Below are positions 12,001-23,368 of a stretch of DNA of 64,000 nucleotides, in pieces. Source of the stretch: Isoetes taiwanensis (Eukaryota; Streptophyta; Lycopodiopsida; Isoetales; Isoetaceae). The position numbers were made by a program, and so were the translations under genes. The DNA lies in NCBI GenBank assembly GCA_021234155.1, contig JAJEKV010000044.1, forward strand, positions 11,610,907-11,674,906, in the 5' to 3' direction. How positions within the stretch are numbered: the first letter of the stretch is position 1; every line of letters starts with the position of its first letter. The notes beneath the pieces are model-generated. The model was not told where the DNA came from. It was given only the letters and a program-made list of their open reading frames with translations, and searched no databases.

Positions 12001-13649
12001 TTAGTTATGACTCTATAATATATGTAGTTCCTAACCTGGTTATGCTACTTCATGTTTGTGGGCCATTTTGCAATTAGTCCTATGTAGAATTTCATAAAAG
12101 TCGAAGTTGGTACATGAGTCCTATATAGTTCTATCCATTCCAAACTTGAATTTATTGATCCGAAAACAACCTTGCTTTTAGAGGAAAGATCTTTGATTCA
12201 AGTCATACCTTCTTTGCTCCTTTGCAACTCATGACAATCGATGTTTAAATTTAAGTAAAAACTCAAGAGGTAACCTACTTGAAATTGAACAACCATTCTA
12301 GAACATTGTTGGTCAGGCCCCCATGGCTTATCATCTTTGCAATTATAAGCGTATGCCTTATTGGCCCTTTTTTTTTAATTATGATTATGGTATGGTAGTC
12401 CCGAATAGTTTGAGAAAACCTATATGGTTGATTCTATGGAGCAAACATTCAAAGTTGTGGCTTGGGTGTGGCTAATTATAACAGTCCAATGGTGTAATGG
12501 GGCAAACATTTCAATTTTTCACCTCCTCCATTGCCTAAGCCCCGTGATCAAGGTCAATATGTCACGTTGACCCTGGAACGTGACCAAGCTCAACGTGACG
12601 AAGGTCCATGCAAGCATATGTGGCCTCTAAATGGAACCCTAGACCTATGTCCTCACAAAAAGGTACAAAGTTGGAAAGGGATTATATAATTTGGCATAAC
12701 CAATCATAAATCTATGGATAGGGGCTATAATGTATGTTAATTCAAAACCCGTATGGGATGGATTTTCTACTCCAACGCATTATCTGGGGGTTTTTTTTGT
12801 GACCCCTCGAACGCACAATCTGTCCATATATATCCCCTAGGGGGAGTGACAGTTCTTTCAGTCCAATTATGCCCAGAAGAGCAACTAAGGGACCTAAAAA
12901 CCCTCAATCTAAGTCAATATGATTAATGGCAACCAACAAAAGATATATAGAACCTCAAGAATAGATCCTACAAAGACAAGCCAAGATATCCGGCGACTTT
13001 TACAGATTATGCCATTGGTTTACTTGTTGCAATTAGTTCAACCAGAAATTAAGTGGATACATTTTCAATGTGAAAGATGGATGAGATGCGAGCAGCTGCG
13101 GTTGATCCTAATATAAGTATGAGGGAAATAGAAAAGCTGAGCAATTACTTTGCGTTGCATCCTGAAGGAAACATTACAACATAACTTACATGAGCAATAG
13201 GAAAAAGGTAATTTTAGATGCATTTAATAGCATGAGTTGAAGAATAGAATGGAACTAAAATAATGAGTGTGGTGCACTATGACAAATGAGAAGGACCTAT
13301 TTGCAAGGTGAAAAATTGTTGATAGATTCTGCAAGCTAGTTCCTTGTCCAGATTTTTACATTCAATTTTGCCTGTTTGCTCTAAAGTTGATCTTTAAACA
13401 AGAGCCCTATTTATGTAACCAAAATGCTCCACATGAGATGAGGACAAACCGGATGCACGATGAATGAATATTAACGTTCATATATCTAAATACAAAAGGG
13501 CAGAACTTTCAACTCATCTTGAGCAAATATACAATGTTTTGGCTTCCATTTAGTACTCATATAATGAGGCTACAAACAGGAGGCAAACAATCTTTTTTGC
13601 TTTTCTTAAACTCTTCTCTTTTGTTTCACAATCTTTTCTCCATTTACTA
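12001..13649. other. Repeat-unit interior, scraps of + strand coding text
   Basis: No full gene is visible. Short + strand pieces shared with the second copy include MPRRATKGPK (12870-12900), YIFNVKDG (near 13060) and SMREIEKLSNYFALHPEGN (near 13115-13175). They are conserved in sequence and suggest remains of a further exon set. A small repeated motif with acgtgac (12575-12600) is also shared. Confidence 0.3.
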
Positions 13650-14860
13650 GGAACTTAAAATAGCTTAGATCGCCTTCTAGTTCCAACCTTCATCGAACAT
13701 CAAATAAGGTCCATTTAGCTTCAACTTCGACTGTTTTAAACAAAAGACCATTCATATGAATAGGTAGACATACCACTTCCTCAATGTGTCCCATCGCCTT
13801 CCTCTTGATCAAGAGGAACCCACCTAAACTTTTGTCCTTCTAAAACCCCCGCCATCTTCTATACTTGAAAGTAAGGTACAAAGATTGTCTTCTTAAATTA
13901 CGAACACGCAATGTATTGCAACCGATCTTGCATTCAATATGATCTGCACCATTGTCATGAAGCCTAGACCTCCACTTCTCGGAAGTAGCGATCTAATATC
14001 TCATTAGATATATTTGATATTGTTAGCATTTTGGGTGTCTTCTTCCACGTAAGGATCGAGCTGAATAAGGAAACAAAAATGTCAATTGCCATGTCAACTT
14101 TTACATGGCCACATACACTAGATAAAACTCTTTCAAAGCAACACTAATCTCGGGTCCACAACTTCTTTTGTGATAACAACAACATCGTATAAATGGTTTG
14201 GTAGAGAAATCATTTCAGCAAAGGTTAGGAAGAGGATTTCCACTATCTTTTTAAGCTTTGGATAGAAAATGTGATTCCAAAACCAAATTGATTTTATTAA
14301 GCGTAACTCAACCGAAGTTCTACGCCTTCAAAAATGATAGAACCAAGATCAAAATGGAAAGCATGAAATACACCCGTTATGCTTTCAAAGACTTACCAAG
14401 TCTTCTTGGTCTGATAAGGCACAACCCTAGAGAAAAAAAATTAGGAAAAATAGAATTAGCAAAGGTCCCGTGGAACGTACTAAAGAAAATAGTAGAACAA
14501 ATATCTACTTCAATACGTGAGAAAAAAAAATGAATAATATCCTAAAAAGAACTTACGGTTTGTTTGCATCTTTGGAAAACCACGTACTCTATCATTCTTG
14601 TACTTTGTTAAATCACAAGGGCAAATAAAGATGTTGAACTAGAAGTTGTACATGTCTCCCATGCTTATGAATTTGCTTAACCTTGCCTTTCCAATGAGCC
14701 TTCACATCATTCAATGGGATCTTTTTAATTCTAAAGGAACCCCTCAACGATGGCTGCATTATAACAAATGTACCAACATACACGCGGTTATAGGTGCGCA
14801 TCAAGCCTTTCAATGACAACAAATGTAATCTTTTCCTCCATTGCAATCAATGCAAATAGT
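13650..14860 (-). pseudogene. BAH-like domain gene, copy 1, frame-broken
   Basis: This is collinear with the cleaner copy at 22222-23362. The block VYVGTFVIMQPSLRGSFRI and KVKQIHKHGRHVQLLVQHLY is readable at 14613-14790, but downstream exon text is broken by small indels, many at former CTG/CAG positions. See the second copy for function and exon structure. Confidence 0.5.
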
Positions 14861-15586
14861 AAAATGGCAACATTATAAGGCAAAAAATAGCTTATCTTAT
14901 GTCAACAAGAGAGATTACAATGTAACTAGCACACTTAATGGAAATGAAATGCCGGGCAAGCTTTCTTTCCTTTTTAGCAATGGCAAAATCTACTATTTGC
15001 AATCTTGAAATGGTGCATTTAGATCCATTTCAAAGCTTGAATAGGGCGTACAATCCAATACTTAGGTCTATCTTGGATACAAAGTAGTAGCCATGTGAAT
15101 AAAGACGTACAAGAAAAGACTAATTAGATGATTAAATATGCATGCAACAACCATGCAATTCAAGTGGTACCTTTAAAAAGACGTCATATCCCGCTACATT
15201 TCATTAGTGCTGCCTCTCAAAATCATATCATGGCAGCAACAATAACATAAACAAAGTAGCTAAACCTGTAGTAAAACAAGATCAATTAAACAAGGAATCA
15301 AAAGTAGCATGATAGTCAAAATGCCGAAAAAATACTTCAATAAATAACTGGATTTTAATTAAACTCATATAAGATATCCGGTTTGAGTCACATAAAGATT
15401 CAAATCCTTATATAAATACAAAACACATTAACAGAAAAAGTAAGGAAAGAAACCAGTCTGTATCCTACCTTCCAAAATATCTTCTATATAAATTTGATGG
15501 GTGTCTGGAATAAACAAAATAATGAATATGAGAAACAACAGAATCGAAACTTATTGGACAAGCTTAAAAATCACAAACAAAGTAAT
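14861..15586. other. No gene recognised; conserved spacer
   Basis: This AT-rich text is nearly identical to 23370-24139. It would be intronic if the BAH-like and transposase-like exons belong to a single - strand gene, or intergenic otherwise. No RNA gene is seen. Confidence 0.3.
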
Positions 15587-16378
15587 CAGGGAAAAAATTA
15601 AGCATACTATATATTTTTTCATAAAAAATGGTTTGGCTATTTTTCAAAATTTTACAGTATTTTATGATATAAATTTGGCTAAAGTTATTATTATTATTAC
15701 ATTTATATATATTTGGACTTGGCGAAACTTTTGAATTATGTACTATAAAATTTCACTTGCCTATTTTTTTTAACTGGAAAAAACAAAAAATATAAATTAA
15801 ATTCTGTAACTTTAATAATAATCAACAATCAAGGAACATATAATAATATTGAAAAACTTTTAACAGAAGCTCAAAACATAGCTTATAACATCTATAGTCT
15901 GAACTACATTTAATGCAACGACACCTTGTAGATATGGTGATCAAATTGCACTTATATCTAACCCTTAAAGGAAGATGTTATGCAACCAACTCTGGTATCT
16001 AAAGGGATATTGGCCATCTCTTACAGTTCCTTTTTAAAGATGCATATGTGGTATATATAATAGAAATTCATAGTTTGAAAAACTACTATCACTGATGATG
16101 GTAGGTGGGGATGTGTAAAAGTCTATAATAAGATTATTTTTGTTTGGCTATTAATGATTTAATATTATAATATAAAGAAAGGCTAATCCTTTTTCCTTTA
16201 AGGAAAAGGGGGAAAATAGTTTGGCTAATCCTAAAAAAATAATAGAGTACTTGTTTTAACTATGGCTATTTTTTATTTTTTTAAAAGAAATCTCTCTTCA
16301 TAAAATTCGCCGCAAAAATTGCCTAGACCCCCTAAAAAATCGCCATTTGGCTATATATAGCCACTAATTTTTTCCATG
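15587..16378. mobile_element. hAT-type MITE, 792 bp, 8-bp target duplication
   Basis: The element is bounded by imperfect terminal inverted repeats (left CAGGGAAAAAATTA; the reverse of the right end reads CATGGAAAAAATTA). It is flanked on both sides by the 8-bp duplication aaagtaat (15579-15586 and 16379-16386). The other repeat copy has a single aaagtaat at 24140-24147, which is the empty site. The interior is AT-rich with internal tggctat-type repeats and no transposase, so the element is non-autonomous. The 8-bp duplication and the CAGGG end are hallmarks of the hAT superfamily. Confidence 0.85.
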
Positions 16379-16589
16379 AAAGTAATGAATATGAGAAATA
16401 ACAAATCAAAACTTACTGGACAAGCTCAGAATCCTATATGTATCAAACTTTGGATATTACAAATCACATGCCAATGTCAAGCCCAGCAAGCATGCCTAGA
16501 TCTCTCCTGCATTTGTTCTGAAACAAACACAAGAATCAGTTAAAGCAATTGATTTCTATATTTTGTTGTGGTCTTACCTGTTGATAGAT

Positions 16590-17331
16590 TCATTGGAAAT
16601 AGTTAGGTGCTCCAGTAATCTCTCGAACCTCTTTATAACTTCCAGGATTACATATCAAAATGCTTCACGGTCTGGGCGATCTTGTGAAGCGATTCAAGTG
16701 AACGGGAGGGAGGAACAATTCGTGCAAAGGGAGTAAACTTTTTGAGGGAAAAAATCGGTTAATAGTTTGTTTCTTTGTTTGTCTCTTTCCCGTCTTCGTA
16801 GGAGAAAAAACAAAAAGAATAGGGCACCTCGGGCAGGTCAGGGTAGGGCAGCATAAAAACTACCTAGTTACATGATAGAATGCTCTTCTCGACTTGAATT
16901 GGGCTGCAACACCCGTCAGACCAAACTAAGTGATATTTCATATGGCCAGCACCATTTTCTTTTAGCCAATTGAGGTGCATCTTGAATGCTTTTTGTACAA
17001 CGTGGGTATCATGTATTTTGTCATCTGAAATAAAGAAGTGCACACATTTCCTTATTTTGCCCTTTACCTTGAACATCGTGATGTGGACCAATATGATGAT
17101 TTGTTCATTGTATCAATGTTGTGCTTGAATCTCGTTGAATGGATTCAAAGTATAATTCTCCGAGAAATCAAGAACTGATAATACGGTATCATCACGAAGA
17201 CTCTTCATGGATTCCTTGAATTGTTTGCTCCGCCAATGTGCCACAAAGTTATGATATACAAACTTCGACATATGATCAAACATGTTATCCAACATATTAT
17301 ATTGAAGTTGCCTTTCTTGTCAATTAGCCTT
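16590..17331 (-). pseudogene. Transposase-like gene, 3' part (copy 1)
   Basis: The core is readable at 17091-16864 (CVHFFISDDKIHDTH, then HLVWSDGCC) and upstream at 17295-17113 (MLDNMFDHMSKFVYHNF, then LSVLDFSENYTLNPF). A TGA between AQH and YNEQ breaks the frame. The gene is cut at 17331 by LINE sequence, at the same point as in the copy at 1-790. Confidence 0.6.
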
Positions 17332-18190
17332 AGCCTCCCTACTAAAAGTGATAAGCATGCTACTCGGCAGGGTTTAACCCCCAAAATTTTTAAAAGCATC
17401 TTGTGTTTTAGTTGGAAATCTTATTCTTGCCTTAAGATTAAAGTTTTCTCGTGGCTTGTCCTCCACCGTCCTCCATTAACGCTCTTCTCAGCAAAACAAT
17501 AAAGAGGAATTTTAAATCTGTGCTAAGTTCTACTTGTTCTCTCTACAAAAACAACGATGAGATAGTTCTACATATTTTCACTTGTCCAAAAGTTCGCAGC
17601 TTCTAGCACTGGCTATCTCAAGTCGGTCCTAATTTGAAAATCTCTGACATGGAGTCTGCCACCAGCACTTCCCAATTCCTTCAATCTCAGAATTCCCTTG
17701 TCAATACTTCTATTCTTCAGTTGTCTTTATGGATTGTCTGGAAGCACAGAAATAATGTGGCCTTAGCATATAAGAAGTGTGTCCTTACCTAGATGAAATT
17801 TAACTTCCAATTTAAACTTAGTAGATGTGCTTTGGGCCACAAGGCTGCTAGGAAGGAAAAATATGACATGGATTGGCTTCTTTGGGGAGAGTTTAAATCC
17901 ACTTTCTTTGTTTGACTCTCTAACTGATCAAAATTCATTCCTAGTTTGCAGCATTCTTGAACAGTGTGGTGCAGGTATAGAGAAGAGTCATGCTTCCTGA
18001 TGATGTCCCCAATGATCACACAGGAACGCCGCGCCAAGCAGCCAGGACTACCTTGGCATTTCAGTCTACATTGGCTAAATGGGCTTAGTGCTGTATTCCC
18101 AATGTACAGTTTCAACCATCTCCAACTCGTTTTACCTACATAGTTATACATAATGATGATATCAGAAAGAATGCAAAATTGACTTGGACG
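17332..18190 (+). mobile_element. L1-type LINE, 3' part of ORF2, degraded
   Basis: The + strand reads KIKVFSWLVLHRPPLTLFSA, then EIVLHIFTCPKV, then LWIVWKHRNNVALAYKK. These correspond to the reverse-transcriptase zinc-binding domain and the following linker of plant L1-like ORF2 proteins. Frames shift several times. The 5' end abuts transposase-like coding DNA at 17331. No clear poly(A) tail or target duplication was found at the right side, so the right limit is approximate. Confidence 0.6.
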
Positions 18191-18369
18191 ACTTAGGAAG
18201 ATAAATAGATGGAAGGATGAAAGCCTCAGTCACCACATGCCTATTAAATGTTTTACATACAAATGTTCTATTTGCATAAATAACAAGGGTTCAAATCTCA
18301 CGAACGGAATACTCTGAGGCATATATCAGTAGAGACAGACACTAACAATTTAGTTGATGAAGTCACGAG

Positions 18370-18666
18370 ATAAAAACTACATTGGAAATAAAAAAGAATT
18401 TAAACCGCTACTTATTTACTTGCCCAAAAATTTTATATATTCTCGTCATATTGCCAAAGGTACTCATCATCAGCACCCAGAACTTGAGCCCCTATCCCAA
18501 GAAACCTTTGGCCGAAGAAAAATCCACTTTGGCATTAAATGCTCCTTTGGATGAGCCAAGATCCTCCACATAATACATCCATGCAAAACTTTGTTTTTCT
18601 TTTGGCAATGATACTTTGAAATACCAACCCTCCATAAAGCAACGAATGCTGCCACCAAAGTGGTAC
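18370..18666 (-). pseudogene. VTE1: Tocopherol-cyclase-like (VTE1) exon fragment
   Basis: After a CTTTTCAG acceptor at 18667, the - strand reads YHFGGSIRCFMEGWYFKVSL, then KQSFAWMYYVEDLG. After one frameshift it reads GIGAQVLGADDEYLWQYDEN and NFWASK. This order matches the plant tocopherol cyclase N-terminal region (EGWYFKVS, MYSVEN, GAQILGA, QY and NFWG blocks). The enzyme makes the chromanol ring of vitamin E in plastids. Here only one exon is present, with a frameshift and an in-frame stop before NFW, and no other exons were found nearby. It is either a captured fragment or a gene relic. Identification is from memory of the family. Confidence 0.6.
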
Positions 18667-18758
18667 CTGAAAAGATAGATTGTTACTGGTAACTACAGAA
18701 ATTTGCTTATAAAAATGCCTTAAGATAAGCCCTCATGTAGCTTCTCACATATTAGAGC

Positions 18759-19372
18759 TTGAAATCACACAGGAATGTCGCGCTAAGCATCCAGGAGGCT
18801 TATAATGCATTTATTCTGCACAAATTCATTGCTTCCCACAACCCTCTGCTCACGGAGAATCAATTTTGCTGTTTGTGGTTCATGTACTATTATCATAAAG
18901 GGAGATGTGAGGCTTGCACCGGGGTGCTCTTGGACATTTATGCAAGTCCCTATCAATGAACTTCTACTGCTTGCTCCATCTTGGATCGAAATCGATTGGT
19001 ACTCCTTGCCCTCCTATAGTATGGCCCCCTCTACTACCCACTCTTTTTCGAATCTTCCTCCTATCCCACCTTCTTTGCTTTAATCACGCTAATGACCTCA
19101 TGCCCCTGCTTTGCCAATTCTGCCTTTATCGAAGTCCTCGGATGCTCACCTTTTTGCTGTCAACCTGATCCATGGTTGGACTGGAATTTTGTTTCAACAG
19201 GCCTGTGATTTGATGATAATTGGTTCTGTGATATGTGTATCAGAGACTCTCTTTATTTTTACTTTCAAGACTTCATGCCTATCCTTTGTAATATATTTTA
19301 AATTATGATTAATATAAAATCCTTTCTTTTCCTCAAAAAAGAAAAAGAAAAAGAAAAAAGAAAAAAAAAAGA
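18759..19372 (+). mobile_element. LINE-like 3' end with A-rich tail (copy 2)
   Basis: This is the second copy of the unit at 10186-10822, ending in the A/G tail at about 19336-19372. It contains no readable reverse transcriptase domain. The plus orientation follows from the tail. Confidence 0.35.
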
Positions 19373-19892
19373 AGGCTCCAAGAATTAGGCTTAAGGTTAG
19401 TGATAGGATATTGAAGATGATGAGATTAGAAGGCTTTGAAAAAATAATGGTTTTCTTTGGAATCAGAGCTAATGTTTGCAAAGCAATCATCTTTGACCCC
19501 TTGTCACATTTTCAGATATTACTCCCTCGTACGGATAAATTACAGGAAGTTCCACTTCAAATTGGAAACTAGACTCGGAGACGGTTCCAAGAAATATAAA
19601 TCGCTTCAATCGGATCTCTGGTTGCGGAGATATGAGTAATTTGAAGTTCATCTTCTATTTATAGATATCTCCTGCGACTTTAGCGCTTTTTTATTGAGCA
19701 AGCCATTTTAGCATCATAATTAGTTCTAGACCATAGGTTGCCTTTATTTCTTTGTCTTGCTATTAATTTGCCTTCACTTTCCTCGTGCTAATTCTAGACC
19801 GAGCTACCATATTCATATCACAATTCGCCACTAAATTTTTTTCGGCAGGTCCTTCTTACATTCTTTTGGAGCTACAAAGCTACAAATTTCTA

Positions 19893-20517
19893 ATGAGCTC
19901 AAGGATGGATGATAACGGTATGTCAATTTGCAACACCATAAATTAAATCTTATTCATATCTAAGAATGCCTACTATTTATTTGTAGGAAACATAAATTCA
20001 AGGAGGAAGGTTTGCCAATTTCGGGTGGAGGTACCACAAAATTTCATGCCTCTTAAAAGAAAGATAGGGCCTAAGAAAGATTATGATGAGGATTCTTTAA
20101 GATCACAAGGAGCATGCAATATTGATTTATGGACACATGGAGATTTATATCCAAAATCAAATTCAACCTCAACCTGATTTGATTCTCCCACAGCCTTGTT
20201 CAAATTTATAGGCATGGGGCATCAAGGCTTACTTGGATATTGCCAAAACTTAGCAAGTAGATCTTCCCCATGACAACATTAGAGCTGCTATGCAGAAACT
20301 CCAAACATGTAACTTTCAGCTTCAAGCTAGCATTAATAAACTTAGTTATGACATGCATAACATTGCCAATCATAATATCTCATTATATTATTCCTGTAAC
20401 AACTTGCAAAAGCAAGTCTTTGCAAGCGAGCAAGCTATGATGTTTAGCCGTCTTCTTTCATATTCTTGGCCCTATCCCTTAGTATTCTTCTCCAACATAT
20501 CCACTCTAGATAACTAG
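19893..20517 (+). pseudogene. Small + strand gene, copy 2 (unknown)
   Basis: Exon 1 (19893-19917, MSSRMDDN plus one base) is followed by a 69 bp GT-AG intron (19918-19986) and exon 2 from 19987. Exon 2 reads GNINSRRKVCQFRVEVPQ and LKRKIGPKKDYDEDSLRS before a stop near 20177. A separate frame at 20290-20517 begins MQKLQTCNFQLQASINKLSY and looks coiled-coil. The small intron and basic N-terminus suggest a once-coding accessory gene of the repeat unit. Function unknown. Confidence 0.4.
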
Positions 20518-22221
20518 ACACTCTAGGAAAAATACATATGTTATCATTAGTTATGACTCTATAATATATGTAGTTCCTAATGATTATGCTACTTCATGTT
20601 TGTGGTCACGCAATTAGTCCTATGTAGAATTTCATAAAGTCGAAGTTGGTACATGAGTCCTATATAGTTCTATCCATTCCAAACTTGAATTTATTGATCT
20701 GAAAACAACCTTGCTTTTAGAGGAAAGATCTTTGATTCAAGTCATACCTTCTTTGCTCCTTTGCAACTCATGACAATCAGATGTTTAAATTTAAGTAAAA
20801 ACTCTGAAGAGGTAACCTACTTGAAATTGAACAGCCATTCTAGAACATTGTTGGCTTTGCCCCATAATAAGGTTAAAAGATGGCTTATCATCTTTGCAAT
20901 TATAAGCGTATGCCTTATTTGCCTTTTTTTTTTTTTTTGTTAATTATGATTATGGTATGGTAGTCCTGAATAGTTTGAGAAAACCTCTATGGTTGATTCT
21001 ATGGAGCAAACATTCAAAGTTGTGGCTTGGGTGTGGCTAATTATAACAGTCCAATGGTGTAATGGGGCAAACATTTCAATTTTTCACCTCCTCCATTGCC
21101 TAAGCCCCGTGATCAAGGTCAATATGTCACGTTGACCCGAACGTGACCAAGCTCAATGTGACGAAGGTCCATGGGGGTCCATGCAAGCATATGTGGCCTC
21201 TAAATGGAACCCTAGACCTATGTCCTCACAAAAGGTACAAAGTTGGAAAGGGATTATATAATTTGGCATAACCAATCATAAATCTATGGATAGGGGCTAT
21301 AATGTATGTTAATTCGAAAACACGTATGGGATGGATTTTTCTACTCCAAAAAGCCGTATACAGGGGTTTTTTTTTGTGACCCCTCGAGCATTACATCCAT
21401 CTGTCCATATATATCCCCTAGGGGGAGTGACAATTCTTTCAGTCCAATTATGCCCAGAAGAGCAACTAAGGGACCTAAAAACCTGAATCTAAGCTGAATA
21501 TGATTAATGGCAACCAACAAAAGATATATAGAACCCCAATGTGATCCTACAAAGACAAGCCAAGATATCCGAAAATGCTACAGATTATGCCATTGGTGGA
21601 TACATTTTCAATGTGAAAGATGGATGAGATGCGAGCGCGGTTGATCCTAACATAAGTATGAGGGAAATAGAAAAGCTGAACAATTACTTTGCGTTGCATC
21701 CTGAAGGAAACATTACAACATAACTTACATGAGCAATAGGAAAAAGGTAATTTTAGATGCATTTAATAGCATGAGTTGAAGAATAGAATGGAACTAAAAT
21801 AATGAGTGTGGTGCACTATGACAAATGAGAAGGACCTATTTGCAAGATGAAAAATTGTTGATAGATTCTGCAAGCTAGTTCCTTGTCCAGATTTTTACAT
21901 TCAATTTTGCCTGTTTGCTCTAAAGTTGATCTTTAAACAAGAGCCCTATTTGTGTAACCAAAATGCTCCACATGAGATGAGGACAAACTGATATCAGTGA
22001 ATGAATATTAACGTTCATATATCAGAAATACAAGGGCAGAACTTTCGAACTCATCTTGAGCAAATATACAATGTTTTGGCTTCCATTTAGTACTCATATA
22101 ATGAGGCTACAACAGGAGGCAAACAATCTTTTACTTTCTTAAACTCTTCTCTTTGTTTCACAATCTTTTCTCCATTTACTAGGAACTTAAAATAGCTTAG
22201 ATCGCCTTCTAGTTCCAACCT
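20518..22221. other. Repeat-unit interior, no full gene
   Basis: This corresponds to 12001-13649. The + strand piece MPRRATKGPKNLNLS (near 21450-21497) and REIEKLNNYFALHPEGN (near 21660-21715) recur here. The T-run at 20924-20938 is a plain homopolymer. Confidence 0.3.
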
Positions 22222-23362
22222 TCATCGAACATCAAATAAGGTCCATTTAGCTTCAACTTCGACTGTTTTAAACAAAAGACCATTCATATGAATAGGTAGA
22301 CATACCACTTCTGAATGTGTCCCATCGTCTTCGTCTTGATCAAGAGGAACCCACCTAAACTTTTGTCCTTCTAAAACCCTGCGCCATCTTCTATACTTGA
22401 AAGTAAGGTACAAAGATTGTCTTCTTAAACAGTTCTGAACCGCAATGTATTGCAACTGATCTTGCATTCAATATGATCTGCACCATTGTCATGAAGCCTA
22501 GACCTCCACTTCTCAGGAAGTAGCGTATCTAATATCTCATTAGATATATTTGATATTGTTAGCATTTTGGGTGTCTTCTTCACAGAAGTGACTGAGCTGA
22601 ATAAGGAAACAAAAATGTCAATTGCCATGTCAACTTTTACATGGCCACATACACTAGATCGCTCTTTCAAAGCAACACGAATCTCGGTCCACAACTTCTT
22701 TTGTGATAACAACAACATCGTACAATGGTTTGGTAGAGAAATCATTTCAGCAAGGTTAGGAAGAGGGATTTCCACTATCTTTTTAAGCTTTGGATAGAAA
22801 ATGTGATTCCAAAACCAAATTGATTTATTGCGTAACTCAACTGAGTTCTCGCCTTCAAAAATGATAGAACCAAGATCAAAATGGAAAGCATGAAATACAC
22901 CTGTTATGCTTTCAGCACTTACCAAGTCTTCTTGATCTGATAGGCACAACCCTAGAGAAAAAAATTAGGGAAAAAATAGAATTAGCAAAGGTCCCGTGGA
23001 ACGTACTAAAAAAAATAGTAGAACAAATATCTACTTCAATACAGCAGAAAAAAATGAATAATATCTGAAAAGAACTTACAGTTTGGTTGCATCTTTGGAA
23101 AACCACGTACTCTATCATTCTTGTACTTTGTTAAATCACAAGGGCAGTAAAGATGTTGAACTAGAAGTTGTACATGTCTCCCATGCTTATGAATTTGCTT
23201 AACCTTGCCTTTCCAATGAGCCTTCACATCATTCAATCGGGATCTTTTAATTCTAAAGGAACCCCTCAACGATGGCTGCATTATAACAAATGTACCAACA
23301 TACACGGTTATAGGGTCTCCATCAAGCCTTTCAATGACAACAAATGTAATCTTTTCCTCCAT
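22222..23362 (-). CDS. BAH-like domain protein of the repeat unit
   Basis: The exon from 23362 (ATG, MEEKITFVVIERLDG) to 23080 joins across a 128 bp GT-AG intron (22952-23079) to the exon 22951-22425. The join restores the codon for Trp and the frame. The joined text reads VGTFVIMQPSLRG, KGKVKQIHKHGRHVQLLVQH, GFPKMQPNWLCLSDQEDLVS and AESITGVFHAFHF. This pattern (a strand pair, a ridge, then LSDQEDLV-ESI-G) resembles the BAH fold that reads chromatin in plant EBS/SHL-type proteins. After about 22430 the text shifts frame and continues to 22222 (RRQSLYLTFKYRRWRRVL). An AG acceptor lies just before the ATG, so upstream exons, perhaps those of the transposase-like gene, may precede it. The BAH call is from motif memory. 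Confidence 0.5.
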
Positions 23363-23368
23363 TGCAAT

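Larger units (their letters stand above)
9990..17331. repeat. Large direct repeat, copy 1
   Basis: This block of about 7.3 kb is collinear with 18567-25096. It holds, in order: a tocopherol-cyclase-like scrap, a LINE-like 3' end with an A-rich tail, a small + strand gene, a - strand BAH-like gene and the end of the - strand transposase-like gene. The size difference is mainly due to the 792 bp hAT-type insertion at 15587-16378, present only here. Long stretches are nearly identical (for example 10860-11440 with 19400-19975), and differences are clustered elsewhere. Confidence 0.8.

Noticed and set aside
18280-18310. tRNA B-box-like gggttcaaatctc
   Set aside because: No A box, acceptor stem or cloverleaf can be drawn around it; at most a SINE relic.
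18470-18658. LINE reverse-transcriptase fragment on the - strand
   Set aside because: A first reading in another frame looked LINE-like, but the adjacent frame matches tocopherol cyclase over more blocks with a correct splice acceptor.
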